Position numbers and translations under genes: made by a program. Of a DNA stretch of 64,000 nucleotides, positions 39,938 to 47,938 are shown one piece after another. Every line of letters starts with the position of its first letter. Within the stretch, counting starts at the first letter, position 1. The DNA is from Planomonospora_B alba (GTDB lineage: Bacteria > Actinomycetota > Actinomycetes > Streptosporangiales > Streptosporangiaceae): contig NZ_BAAAUT010000014.1 in assembly GCF_039534085.1 (NCBI RefSeq), positions 78,720 to 142,719 on the forward strand. Reading direction: 5' to 3'. The notes under the pieces were generated by a model. The model was not told where the DNA came from. It ran no database searches and saw nothing but the letters and a program-made list of their open reading frames with translations.

Positions 39938-41730
39938 CGGCCACCCGCCCTCTTGCCGGCGGCCACCGCGGCGGCCGCGTCCGCGCGTCCGGAGCCGTCC
40001 GGGATCTCGCGCCGGTGCGCCCGTACGGCCTCCCCCGCGGCGCGCAGGGCAGCGGCGGCCCCGCCGGGCGGCTCCACGGCGTCGAGGAGCGCGGTGAAGC
40101 GGGCCGCCTCCCGCGCGAGGATGCCCTCGACGCGGGTGCGCAGGTCGTCGCGGGCCTTCATGGTCAGGGTGCGCACGGCCTGGTCGCCGAAGACGGCCTC
40201 CAGGATCTTCTGGCTGAGCACGCTGGTGCCGCCGGCGATGCCGACCTCGATCCCGGTCAGCCCTCCGGTGGAGGCGAACACCGCGATCATGAGCAGCAGC
40301 CCGGCCCCGTTGACCCCGTAGGACGCGAGCCGGGCGGTGGTGCGCCGCTCGGCGCCCTCCTGCCGGACCAGGTCGAGCACGTAGCCCTGCCAGCTCCGGA
40401 CCGCCTCCTCCGCGGAGCGGCGCAGCTGCGGTGAGGACCGGCCGAGCCGGCCCGCCTCGACGGCCCCGGCCCGCTCCAGCAGCGCGCGCCCCGCCTCGCG
40501 GGACGACCACGACTCCAGCGCCAGCTCGGCGGCGCTGTCCGCGGCCGACCTGATCAGCGCCTCCACGCCGCTCTCCAGCGCGACCTTCAGCTCGCTCTCC
40601 GGTGCGGGCCGCCCGGACAGCAGCGCGACGACCCGGTCCCGCAGCCGGCCCACCCGGCTCTCCAGGGAGCGCATCAGGTCGCCGGTGCCGATGAAGTCCT
40701 GCCAGCGGGCGAGCACCTCGCCCCGCAGCAACGAGCCGTCGAGCATGCCCTCGTCGAAGCGGGCCATCCCGGCGGCGTAGGCGGCGCCGGTCGCCCCGCG
40801 CAGTTCGGTGGCGGCGGCGTGCTGGCGGTCCACCGCGTCGGCGAGCGCGGGGACCCGCACCGCGAGGCTCTCCAGCGCGCCGGACAGGGTCTGGCGCACC
40901 ACGTCGGCCCGGGCGGCCGCGTCGGCCGTGATGCCGGACAGCCAGTCGCCGATCGGCCGGACCGTCTCGCGGGGCAGCCGGGCGTTCTCCTCGGGCAGCG
41001 ACAGCTCCGGCACCTCGAACAGCGGGGTCCCGCCCAGACCGTTGGCCTCCAGCAGCCGCCGCAGGTCGCCCGCCACCACGCCCGCCCCCTCCGGCGGGAC
41101 CCGGGACAGGATCACGGCCAGCGCCGTGCTCCGCTCCCGGGCCTCGCGCAGGAAGCCCCAGGGCACCTCGTCGGCGTAGCGGGCGGCGGTGGTGGTGAAC
41201 AGCCACAGGTCCGCGGCGGCGAGGAGCTGGGCGGCCAGCTCCCGGTTGGCGGCGACGACCGAGTCGATGTCGGGCGCGTCGAGCAGGGCCAGGCCGGGCG
41301 GGACGGCCTCGGTGACGACCACCCGGAGCGTGCCGGGCTCGCCGGGGCCCGCCCCGGTGACGCGCGGCAGGCCGGGCAGGACGTGCAGGCCGGTGAACCA
41401 GTCGCGGTCGGCGGGTCCGGTCACCAGCGTGGGCGCCAGGGTGGTGGGGCGGAGCACGCCGGGTTCGGTGACGTCCGCGCCGACCAGGGAGTTCACCAGG
41501 GTGGACTTGCCCGCCCCGGTGGATCCGCCGACGACGGCCAGCAGCGGGGCGTCGATCGCGCTCAGGCGCGGGATCAGGTAGTCGTCGAGCTGGCCGGTCA
41601 GCTCGCGCAGCGCCCGCCGGTCGGCCGCCGCGTCCCCGGCCGCCAGGGGGAACAGCTCATGGTCGAGGTGGCGTCGCAGCTCCCGCAGCGCCCCCAGCAG
41701 ACCCTCGCTTTCCTTCATAAGGAGGGTCAT
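39934..41730 (-). CDS. Dynamin-like membrane GTPase (first of pair)
   Basis: Protein of 598 residues. G1 is VVGGSTGAGKSTLVNSLVGA, G2 LRPTTLAPTLV, G3 LLDAPDIDSV; a canonical N/TKxD G4 is not obvious (LSRVPPEG occupies the place). A long helical middle is followed by a hydrophobic hairpin (GVNGAGLLLMIAVFASTGG and a following helix) that should insert in the membrane. It pairs with the next gene through a GTGA overlap. The ATG at 41730 is chosen; ATG 41718 is 4 codons in. Neither has a strong Shine-Dalgarno. A TAGCGT -10-like hexamer lies about 12 nt upstream of the ATG. A response regulator gene precedes it on the same strand. Confidence 0.85.
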   Translation of the reverse strand: MTLLMKESEGLLGALRELRRHLDHELFPLAAGDAAADRRALRELTGQLDDYLIPRLSAIDAPLLAVVGGSTGAGKSTLVNSLVGADVTEPGVLRPTTLAPTLVTGPADRDWFTGLHVLPGLPRVTGAGPGEPGTLRVVVTEAVPPGLALLDAPDIDSVVAANRELAAQLLAAADLWLFTTTAARYADEVPWGFLREARERSTALAVILSRVPPEGAGVVAGDLRRLLEANGLGGTPLFEVPELSLPEENARLPRETVRPIGDWLSGITADAAARADVVRQTLSGALESLAVRVPALADAVDRQHAAATELRGATGAAYAAGMARFDEGMLDGSLLRGEVLARWQDFIGTGDLMRSLESRVGRLRDRVVALLSGRPAPESELKVALESGVEALIRSAADSAAELALESWSSREAGRALLERAGAVEAGRLGRSSPQLRRSAEEAVRSWQGYVLDLVRQEGAERRTTARLASYGVNGAGLLLMIAVFASTGGLTGIEVGIAGGTSVLSQKILEAVFGDQAVRTLTMKARDDLRTRVEGILAREAARFTALLDAVEPPGGAAAALRAAGEAVRAHRREIPDGSGRADAAAAVAAGKRAGGR

Positions 41731-41975
41731 TCCCGTGGAAAGAGACGCTAGACGCCAAAAAGACCCCGGAGACGGTTGTGCCCCACCGCCCGACCGGATC
41801 ACGGGGGCGAATCCGGTGGAGCGGTGGGGCCGGTCTCCCGGTTCCGGGTCCGGTCTCGTGCCGGACTCGTCTCCCCCGCAGCTGGAGGCGAGCCCGAACC
41901 GGAGGCGGCCCGGGAGGTCTGGGGTCACCCGTCACTCATTTGAACGCATCAAGCTCAGCGTCAGATCAGGCGAAG

Positions 41976-41991
41976 CTGAAGAGTAGCTGAA
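41976..41991. promoter_or_regulatory. CTGAA-N6-CTGAA direct repeat, candidate response-regulator site A
   Basis: CTGAA (41976-41980), 6 nt, CTGAA (41987-41991): an 11-bp period, one DNA turn, as OmpR-family regulators bind. It lies between the orphan regulator's stop and the GTPase operon. Confidence 0.45.
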
Positions 41992-41994
41992 AGT

Positions 41995-42699
41995 TCAATC
42001 ACTCTGCGGCGGACGCAGGACGTAGCCCACCCCGCGCAGGGTGTGGATCAGCCGCGGCTCGACCGTGTCCACCTTCCTGCGCAGGTAGGAGACGTAGGAC
42101 TCGACGACCCCTGCGTCGCCGCCGAAGTCGTAGTTCCACACGTGGTCGAGGATCTGGGCCTTGGACAGCACCCGGCCGGTGTTGACCATGAAGTAGTGCA
42201 GCAGCTTGAACTCGGTCGGCGACAGCCGTACCGGCTCGCCGGCCTTCCAGACCTGGTGCGCCTCCTCGTCCAGCTCCAGGTCGCCGACCCGGAGGCGGAC
42301 CGGCAGGTCGAGGTCCCCCCGGGTACGGCGGAGCACGGCCCGGATCCGCGCCAGGACCTCCTCCAGGCTGAACGGCTTCGTCACGTAGTCGTCGGCCAGC
42401 CTCAGCCCGGCGACCTTGTCGTCGACGCCGTCCCGCGCGGTCAGGAAGAGCACGGGCAGCTGCCCGCTCATCTCCCGGAGCCGTCCCGCCACCGCGAAGC
42501 CGTCCATGTCGGGCAGCATCACGTCGAGCACCACGAGATCGGGACGGATCCGCTGGGCGAACTGCACGGCCTCCCCGCCGTCCGCCGCCGTCACGACCTC
42601 GAAGCCGGACATGCGCAGGCTGGCGGAGAGCAGTTCCCGGATGTTCGGCTCGTCGTCCACCACCAGCAGGCGGGCCTCAACTCTGTCCAGCACATCCAC
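41995..42699 (-). CDS. OmpR-type response regulator, orphan
   Basis: Response regulator of 234 residues. Receiver domain with VVDDEPNIRELL, the phospho-Asp in DLVVLDVMLPDMDG, the Thr in FLTARD and the Lys in YVTKPFSLEEV, then an OmpR winged helix (LSPTEFKLLHYFMVNTGRVLS, VVESYVSYLRRKVD). It is very like the regulator at 44394-45110 but has no kinase of its own. In the loop before YVTKPF it reads GLRLADDYV where GLxxGxDDY is usual, one residue short. Short CTGAR direct repeats lie on both sides of the gene. It may share the neighbouring kinase or act without one. Confidence 0.9.
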   Translation of the reverse strand: MDVLDRVEARLLVVDDEPNIRELLSASLRMSGFEVVTAADGGEAVQFAQRIRPDLVVLDVMLPDMDGFAVAGRLREMSGQLPVLFLTARDGVDDKVAGLRLADDYVTKPFSLEEVLARIRAVLRRTRGDLDLPVRLRVGDLELDEEAHQVWKAGEPVRLSPTEFKLLHYFMVNTGRVLSKAQILDHVWNYDFGGDAGVVESYVSYLRRKVDTVEPRLIHTLRGVGYVLRPPQSD

Positions 42700-42738
42700 G
42701 AGGCTCGCCCACCTCCCTGGAAGACCGCTCCGTCCCCG

Positions 42739-42754
42739 CTGAACGTTTCCTGAG
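42739..42754. promoter_or_regulatory. CTGAA-N6-CTGAG direct repeat, candidate site B
   Basis: CTGAA (42739-42743), 6 nt, CTGAG (42750-42754), 40-55 nt upstream of the orphan response regulator start at 42699. The same 11-bp period as site A. Confidence 0.5.
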
Positions 42755-42884
42755 CGCGGGGTGCCCGTTCACGGCCGGGCGCGGCGCCGCCACCGGGCCG
42801 GGGGCCCGTGCGCGATCGGCGCTCCGCGCCTGGTCGACGGCGGCGGATGCCTGCGTGCGAGGTCTGGAGCGGGTTCCGGCGAAG

Positions 42885-42900
42885 CTGAAGGTTCACTGTG
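42885..42900. promoter_or_regulatory. CTGAA-N6-CTGTG direct repeat, candidate site C
   Basis: CTGAA (42885-42889), 6 nt, CTGTG (42896-42900), one mismatch to the pattern. It shares CGAAGCTGAAG with site A. Confidence 0.35.
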
Positions 42901-42924
42901 TGCCGCGGAAGGGCGCGAAAGGCT

Positions 42925-42940
42925 CTCAGCCAAGCCTCAG
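42925..42940. promoter_or_regulatory. CTCAG-N6-CTCAG direct repeat, candidate site D
   Basis: CTCAG twice at an 11-bp period, i.e. CTGAG-N6-CTGAG on the minus strand. It overlaps the hairpin that follows the histidine kinase gene. Confidence 0.45.
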
Positions 42941-42952
42941 GTTCTCCTGAGG
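42935..42952 (-). terminator. Hairpin after the OmpR-system kinase gene
   Basis: CCTCAGG-ttct-CCTGAGG, 34 nt past the kinase stop. It could end the regulator-kinase transcript before the orphan regulator; it overlaps candidate site D. Confidence 0.45.
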
Positions 42953-42985
42953 GCGGCAGGACCGCGCGGGCCGCGGAGGGAGGGC

Positions 42986-44374
42986 TCAGCCGGCCTCGGC
43001 GGCGAGGGGGAGCCGGACGCTGAACACGGCGCCCCTGCCGGGTTCGGAGTCGACGGCCACCGTCCCGCCGTGCGCCTCGACCATGGCCGCGACGATGGCC
43101 AGGCCCAGGCCGCTGCCGCCGTCCTCCGGGGTACGGCGGCCGCGGGCGGAGTCGACGCGGTAGAACCGCTCGAAGACGCGCTCGCGCTGCTCGGCGGTGA
43201 GGCCCGGCCCCTCGTCCGCGACCTCGACGACGGCCGTCCCGTCCTCGGCGCGCAGCCCCACCCGCACGGGCGTGCCCTCCGGGGTGTGGGTCAGGGCGTT
43301 GTGCATCAGATTGCCCACGACCTGGCGGAGCCGCACCTCGTCACCGGAGACGATCAGCGCGGCCCCGTCGACGGAGAGCGAGACCGCTCGCTCGGGGGCG
43401 AGGATCCGGGCGTCGTGGACGGCGTCGGCGGCGATGGCGAGCAGGTCCACCGGGCGCTTGGCCATCGGCCGCTGCTGGTCCATCCGGGCGAGCAGCAGCA
43501 GGTCGTCCACGAGCAGGCCCATCCGGACCGCCTCCGACTCCACCCGGCGCATCAGCGGCCCGGCGTCGATGCCGGGCGCCTGCCGGTAGAACTCGGCGAA
43601 CCCCCGGATCGACGTCAGCGGCGTGCGCAGCTCGTGCGAGGCGTCGGCGACGAACCGGCGCATCCGCTCCTCCGACCTGCGGGCCGCGGCCTCCGACTCG
43701 GACCTGGCCCGGAAGGCCGTCTCGATCTGGGCGAGCATGCCGTTCAGCGACCGGCCGAGCCGGCCGACCTCGGTGCGCGGGTCCGCGTCGGGGACGCGGC
43801 GGCTCAGGTCGCCGGCGGCGATGGCCTCGGCGGTGCGCTCGATCTCCCCCAGCGGGCGCAGGCTGCGGCGGATGACCACCACGCCCGTCAGGGCCAGCGC
43901 CACCATCAGCCCGCCGCCGCCGAGCACCTCGATCAGCGCCAGCTGGCCCACGATCTGCCGGACCTCGGCCAGCTCGACGGCGACCAGGAGGCTCCCGCCG
44001 GAGTCCAGCTGGGTCACGCGGACCCGCCACGCGCCGGCGTCGTAGGCTCCGGGCCCCGGGTCCGGAGGCACCCGCGGCGCGGGCCTGCCCTCCACGTCCA
44101 CCCCGCTGATCTGGAAGAGGGACGCGCCCGCGGTGTCGCGGAGCTCCAGCTTCATGTCCGCGGGCACCGCCCGGATCACCGGTTCGACGCCCCCCGAGCG
44201 CTGCAGGCGGCGCAGCGTGTTCTCGGTGGTGACGTCGATCTGGCGGTCCACCCGGTCGATCAGGTAGCCCCTCATGATCGATACGCTGCCGACGCCGATC
44301 AGGAGCAGCGCGATGGCCAGCAGGACCAGGATGATGCCGATCAGCTTGACGCGCAGGGAGAGCCGGGCGAGCAT
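42986..44374 (-). CDS. EnvZ/OmpR-type sensor histidine kinase
   Basis: Histidine kinase of 462 residues. TM1 (LIGIILVLLAIALLLIGVG), an extracellular sensor of about 120 residues, TM2 (VLGGGGLMVALALTGVVVI), a HAMP domain (RRSLRPLGEIERTAEAIAAGDLS), a HisKA domain with the phospho-His in ADASHELRTPLTSIRGFAE, and HATPase_c with NLMHNALTHTPEG, VADEGPGL and GGSGLGLAIV. It lies 19 nt after the response regulator gene at 44394 and is its partner. The sensor has no recognised ligand domain. Confidence 0.94.
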   Translation of the reverse strand: MLARLSLRVKLIGIILVLLAIALLLIGVGSVSIMRGYLIDRVDRQIDVTTENTLRRLQRSGGVEPVIRAVPADMKLELRDTAGASLFQISGVDVEGRPAPRVPPDPGPGAYDAGAWRVRVTQLDSGGSLLVAVELAEVRQIVGQLALIEVLGGGGLMVALALTGVVVIRRSLRPLGEIERTAEAIAAGDLSRRVPDADPRTEVGRLGRSLNGMLAQIETAFRARSESEAAARRSEERMRRFVADASHELRTPLTSIRGFAEFYRQAPGIDAGPLMRRVESEAVRMGLLVDDLLLLARMDQQRPMAKRPVDLLAIAADAVHDARILAPERAVSLSVDGAALIVSGDEVRLRQVVGNLMHNALTHTPEGTPVRVGLRAEDGTAVVEVADEGPGLTAEQRERVFERFYRVDSARGRRTPEDGGSGLGLAIVAAMVEAHGGTVAVDSEPGRGAVFSVRLPLAAEAG

Positions 44375-44393
44375 CAGGGCCTCCTGGCGGGCA

Positions 44394-45110
44394 TCACGAT
44401 CCCGGCGGGCAGCGGAGCACGTAACCGACCCCGCGCAGCGTGTGGATCAGCCGCGGCTCCGTGTTGTCGATCTTGCGGCGGAGCACGGAGACGTAGGACT
44501 CCACGATCCCGACGTCGCCGCGGAAGTCGTAGTCCCACACGTGGTCGAGGATCTGGGTCTTCGACAGCACCCGGCCCGCGTTCACCATGAAGTAGCGCAG
44601 CAGCTTGAACTCCGTCGGCGAGAGCGCCACCGCCCGGCCCCGCCGCCACACCTCGTGGCTCTCCTCGTCGAGCTCGATGTCGGCGAAGGTGAGCCGGGAC
44701 TGCCGGGCCAGGGCGTCCGCGCCCCCGGTACGGCGCAGCACCGCGCGGATGCGGGCCACGACCTCCTCCAGGCTGAACGGCTTGGTCACGTAGTCGTCCC
44801 CGCCCACGGTCAGCCCCCGGATCTTGTCCTCGGTGGCGTCCCGGGCCGTGAGGAAGAGCACCGGGGTGTCGCTGCCGCCGCCGCGCAGCCGCCGCACGAC
44901 GTCGAACCCGTCCATGTCGGGGAGCATCACGTCGAGCACGATGAGATCCGGCCGGTGGCGCTGCACGGCGGCGACGGCGTCCGCCCCGTTGCCCGCCGTG
45001 TTCACGCCGAACCCGGCGAACCGCAGGCTTGCGGCCAGGAGTTCGAGGATGTTCGGCTCGTCCTCGACGATCAGCAGGCGCGCCTCGGGTGATTCGTTCA
45101 CGCGAACCAT
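44394..45110 (-). CDS. OmpR-type response regulator
   Basis: Response regulator of 238 residues. Receiver with IVEDEPNILELLAASLRF, the phospho-Asp in DLIVLDVMLPDMDG and TVGGDDYVTKPFSLEEV; the OmpR winged helix has LSPTEFKLLRYFMVNAGRVLS and IVESYVSVLRRKID. It is the paralogue of the orphan regulator at 41995, from a probable local duplication. The ATG at 45110 is preceded by GTGACG with no strong Shine-Dalgarno; the GTG two codons earlier is an alternative. Only 26 nt separate it from the LhgO stop, so partial co-transcription with lhgO is possible. Confidence 0.93.
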   Translation of the reverse strand: MVRVNESPEARLLIVEDEPNILELLAASLRFAGFGVNTAGNGADAVAAVQRHRPDLIVLDVMLPDMDGFDVVRRLRGGGSDTPVLFLTARDATEDKIRGLTVGGDDYVTKPFSLEEVVARIRAVLRRTGGADALARQSRLTFADIELDEESHEVWRRGRAVALSPTEFKLLRYFMVNAGRVLSKTQILDHVWDYDFRGDVGIVESYVSVLRRKIDNTEPRLIHTLRGVGYVLRCPPGS

Positions 45111-45136
45111 CGTCACCCGCCCGTCTGAGAAAGCCT

Positions 45137-46324
45137 TTAAAAGGTCATAACAGAGGTTATATCCACAAGATGCCTGGCTATCGCCAGGCTCGACGTCGCG
45201 GCGGGCGACGGGGCGTTGCGCACCAGGGTGATCCGCCCGTGCGTGTCGATCGCGAAGTCGTCCACCATGCTCCCGTCGCGGGCCACGGCCTGCGCCCGCA
45301 CGCCGCCCGCCGCCGGGACGAGGTCGGCCGCGGTGATCTCCGGGACGTAGCGGCGCGCGGCGTCCAGGAAGGCCCGGCCGGACAGCGAGCCGAGCACCTC
45401 GGCGGCACCGGTCCGCCAGTGCCGGGCGGCCAGCCGCCACGTCCCGGGCCAGGCCGCGATCCGGCGCAGGTCGGCCAGGTCGACGTCCCGCCGGGAGTAG
45501 CCCTCCAGCGCCGACGCCGGCACCGCGTTGGGGCCGACGAGCACCTCGCCGTCGACCCGGCGGGTCAGGTGCACCCCGAGGAACGGGTAGCGGGGGTCGG
45601 GCACCGGGTAGATCAGCCCCCGCACCAGGTCCTTGGCCGGTCCGGCCAGCGCGCGGTACTCCCCGCGGAAGGGCACGATCCGCACGTCCCCGGGCGCTCC
45701 GGCCATCCGGGCGACCGCGTCCGTGCCGAGCCCGGCGCAGACCACCAGCCGGTCGAAGCGCATCCGCTCCCGCCCGGCCACCACGTCCACCGCGTCCGCG
45801 GTCTGGCGCAGCGCCCGGACCGGGTGCGCCAGCCGTACCGCGCCGCCGGACTCCTCCACGTCCCGGGCCAGGCGGCGGGCGACCGCGGGGAAGTCGGCGA
45901 TCGCGGTGTGCGGGGAGTGCACGGCGGCCACCCCGACGGCGTGCGGCTCGATCTCGCGCAGGGCCAGCGCGTCCAGCTCGGCGATGCCGGGCACGCCGTT
46001 CTCCCGGGCCCGCTCGGCGATCACCCGCAGGGCGGGCCGTTCGGCGGCGGTGGCGGCGATGACGAGCTTGCCGACCTCGGTGTAGGCGATGGCGTGCTCG
46101 GCGCAGTACTCGCGCAGCAGCGCCACGCCCTCGCGGCAGAGGCGCGCCTTGAGCGAACCCGGCCGGTAGTAGATGCCGGCGTGCACGACGCCGCTGTTGC
46201 GCCCGGTCTGGTGGGCTGCGATCCGGTCCTCCTTGTCGAGGACGGTCACCTGAGCACCGCTCAGCGCGAGTTCCCTGGCCACGGCCAGGCCGACGATGCC
46301 CGCACCCACGATGCCGATGTTCAT
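45137..46324 (-). CDS. lhgO: L-2-hydroxyglutarate dehydrogenase/oxidase
   Basis: FAD-dependent oxidoreductase of 395 residues that converts L-2-hydroxyglutarate to 2-oxoglutarate, a repair or lysine-breakdown step. The N-terminal IGIVGAGIVGLAVAREL is the FAD-binding fold; TGRNSGVVHAGIYYRPGSLKA is the family signature, and VPFRGEY, YPVPDPRYPFLGVHLT and GPNAVPA are also typical of LhgO/YgaF. The ATG at 46324 has GGAGG at 7 nt; the longer frame upstream lies in the divergent promoter region. No functional link to the two-component genes is apparent. Confidence 0.93.
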   Translation of the reverse strand: MNIGIVGAGIVGLAVARELALSGAQVTVLDKEDRIAAHQTGRNSGVVHAGIYYRPGSLKARLCREGVALLREYCAEHAIAYTEVGKLVIAATAAERPALRVIAERARENGVPGIAELDALALREIEPHAVGVAAVHSPHTAIADFPAVARRLARDVEESGGAVRLAHPVRALRQTADAVDVVAGRERMRFDRLVVCAGLGTDAVARMAGAPGDVRIVPFRGEYRALAGPAKDLVRGLIYPVPDPRYPFLGVHLTRRVDGEVLVGPNAVPASALEGYSRRDVDLADLRRIAAWPGTWRLAARHWRTGAAEVLGSLSGRAFLDAARRYVPEITAADLVPAAGGVRAQAVARDGSMVDDFAIDTHGRITLVRNAPSPAATSSLAIARHLVDITSVMTF

Positions 46325-46463
46325 GGCACGACCTCCGAAACAGGACACTCCGGTCACCGGAGTGCACATCCCCGAAAGCTAGCGGGAACTCCCCTTCCAG
46401 GAGAAGAGAGCACTCCCCCGGCAACCCCTCTGGGTCCCGATACAGGAGCCGTAGCTATATAGG

Positions 46464-46492
46464 TTGTATTTCTAACTAGATGGCGGTAGCTT
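46464..46492 (+). promoter_or_regulatory. Promoter of the small-protein/PadR operon
   Basis: TTGTAT (46464-46469), 17 nt, TAGCTT (46487-46492), in an AT-rich island. An imperfect TAGgTT/AACTA inverted repeat (46460-46478) overlaps the -35 box and might be a PadR site. Expected transcript start is about 75 nt before the first gene. Confidence 0.5.
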
Positions 46493-46572
46493 CTACATCG
46501 TGAAGTCGACGACTCCCCCGGAGTCGGCCACCGACGGATCCTCCTGATCGACCCCCACCGAGAGGAAGACCC

Positions 46573-46800
46573 ATGACCGCCACGCACTCCGGCTCCACGG
46601 CCCCGGCCGTCCCCGCCCGCGGGGACCTCTCCTCCGACAGGCGCTTCCAGCTCACCCTCGGCGCCTTCTTCCTGCTCTCCGCGGGCAACACCCTCGTCCG
46701 CCGCCACGCCGACCTGGATCTCCTCTCCGGCGCCCTGACCGGCCTCCTCGTGGCCACCGCCGCCGCCCTGGCCTGGCAGTTCGCGCGCGGCCGCGGCTGA
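46573..46800 (+). CDS. Small membrane protein of unknown function
   Basis: A 75-residue protein with a hydrophilic N-terminus and two short hydrophobic segments (FQLTLGAFFLLSAGNTLV and LLSGALTGLLVATAAALAW). GAGAGGAAG precedes the ATG. It ends 5 nt before the PadR gene and so heads that operon. Not recognised; it may be a partner of the membrane protein encoded third. Confidence 0.7.
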   Translation: MTATHSGSTAPAVPARGDLSSDRRFQLTLGAFFLLSAGNTLVRRHADLDLLSGALTGLLVATAAALAWQFARGRG

Positions 46801-46805
46801 GCGCC

Positions 46806-47144
46806 ATGGCCACCGACCGCCGCGCCAGCTGGCTGAAGGGCGTGCTCGACCTGCTGGTGCTCGCCAGCCTCGCCGAGGGCGAGAACTACGGCTACGAGAT
46901 CGCCAAGACCCTCGCCGAGAGCGGCCTCGGCCAGATCAAGGGCGGCACGCTGTACCCCGTGCTCAACCGGCTGGAAGAGGCCGGCCTGGTCACCGCGGAG
47001 TTCCGCGCCACCGACCGGGGCCCCGGCCGCCGCTACTACACCCTCACCCCGCAGGGCCGCGCCACCCTCGCCGAGCAGGGCGGGCTCTGGCTGGCCTTCG
47101 ACGAATCGGTCCGCTCGGTACTCTCCCGAGGAGGTGTGAGATGA
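46806..47144 (+). CDS. PadR-family regulator
   Basis: Short PadR regulator of 112 residues. WLKGVLDLLVLASLAEGENYGYEI, GGTLYPVLNRLEEAGLV and GRRYYTLTPQGRATL form the winged helix; a single C-terminal dimerisation helix follows. Such genes are commonly paired with a membrane protein gene, here the next one, which overlaps by ATGA. Probably autoregulatory. Confidence 0.92.
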   Translation: MATDRRASWLKGVLDLLVLASLAEGENYGYEIAKTLAESGLGQIKGGTLYPVLNRLEEAGLVTAEFRATDRGPGRRYYTLTPQGRATLAEQGGLWLAFDESVRSVLSRGGVR

Positions 47145-47881
47145 CCACCGCTTACTTCGACGAGCTCGCCGCGCGCCTGCGCGAACACGGCGTCCCCGAG
47201 GAGGAGGTCACCGCGACGGTCGGCGACCTCGCCGCCTACGCCGCCGAGAGCGGCGCCGACCCCCTGGAGGAGTTCGGCCCGGTGGCCGACTTCGCCGCCT
47301 CACTCACCCCCGCCCGCTCGGGCGGCACCTCCGAGGAGGATCCGGACCCGGTCGCCGAGACCTGGACCTGGACCGCCGACGCCTTCCAGGACGTCGCCCG
47401 CCTCAACGTCTACGGTGACCAGGGCTGGGAGGTCGAGCGCATCGACTATCTGGGCCGCTTCGTCAGCCGCCGCGACCCGCAGCGCCCGCTCCGCTGGGAG
47501 TACCGCCGCGAGACCGCGCCGCCGGCCCGCCACGGCACCCTCGCCGAGCGCCTGGCCCCGGACGGCTGGGAGCCCTGCGGGAGCTGGATGCACTTCCAGT
47601 ACTTCAAACGTCCCAAGGCCGCCTCCGAAGGACCGGCGGGCGAGCTCGACGCCGCCCCCGCCGCCCCCGCCCGCAGTGTGTTCTTCGGCAAGCGCCTCTA
47701 CCTCTTCCTCGCCGGCTACGGGCTCTTCCTGGCCGCCCTCGCCGTCGGCTGGTTCGTCAGCCGCGACGGGGACCCCGGCGGCTTCCCCGGCGGCTTCTTC
47801 AACGGCGTCCTGGCGGGCGTGGTCGCCGGAAGCCTCGTCGGCCTGGCCTGCGTCCTCTGGGGCCTCCGGCGCCGCCGCTGA
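47141..47881 (+). CDS. Membrane protein co-transcribed with PadR
   Basis: A 246-residue protein. The N-terminal 55 residues (YFDELAARLREHGVPEEEVTATV) look like the HAAS-type signalling domain found next to PadR genes; the middle (about 70-150, DQGWEVERIDYLGRFVSRRD) is a soluble beta domain resembling DUF2812; two C-terminal TM helices (LYLFLAGYGLFLAALAVGWFV and GVLAGVVAGSLVGLACVLWGL) follow. The start overlaps padR by ATGA. It may anchor or sense for the PadR regulator at the membrane; the exact role is unknown. Confidence 0.8.
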   Translation: MTTAYFDELAARLREHGVPEEEVTATVGDLAAYAAESGADPLEEFGPVADFAASLTPARSGGTSEEDPDPVAETWTWTADAFQDVARLNVYGDQGWEVERIDYLGRFVSRRDPQRPLRWEYRRETAPPARHGTLAERLAPDGWEPCGSWMHFQYFKRPKAASEGPAGELDAAPAAPARSVFFGKRLYLFLAGYGLFLAALAVGWFVSRDGDPGGFPGGFFNGVLAGVVAGSLVGLACVLWGLRRRR

Positions 47882-47938
47882 CGGGGTACGGCGAGCCGCC
47901 CGCCGCGCAGGGCGGGCCGTCCGGCCGCGGCGGGCCGC

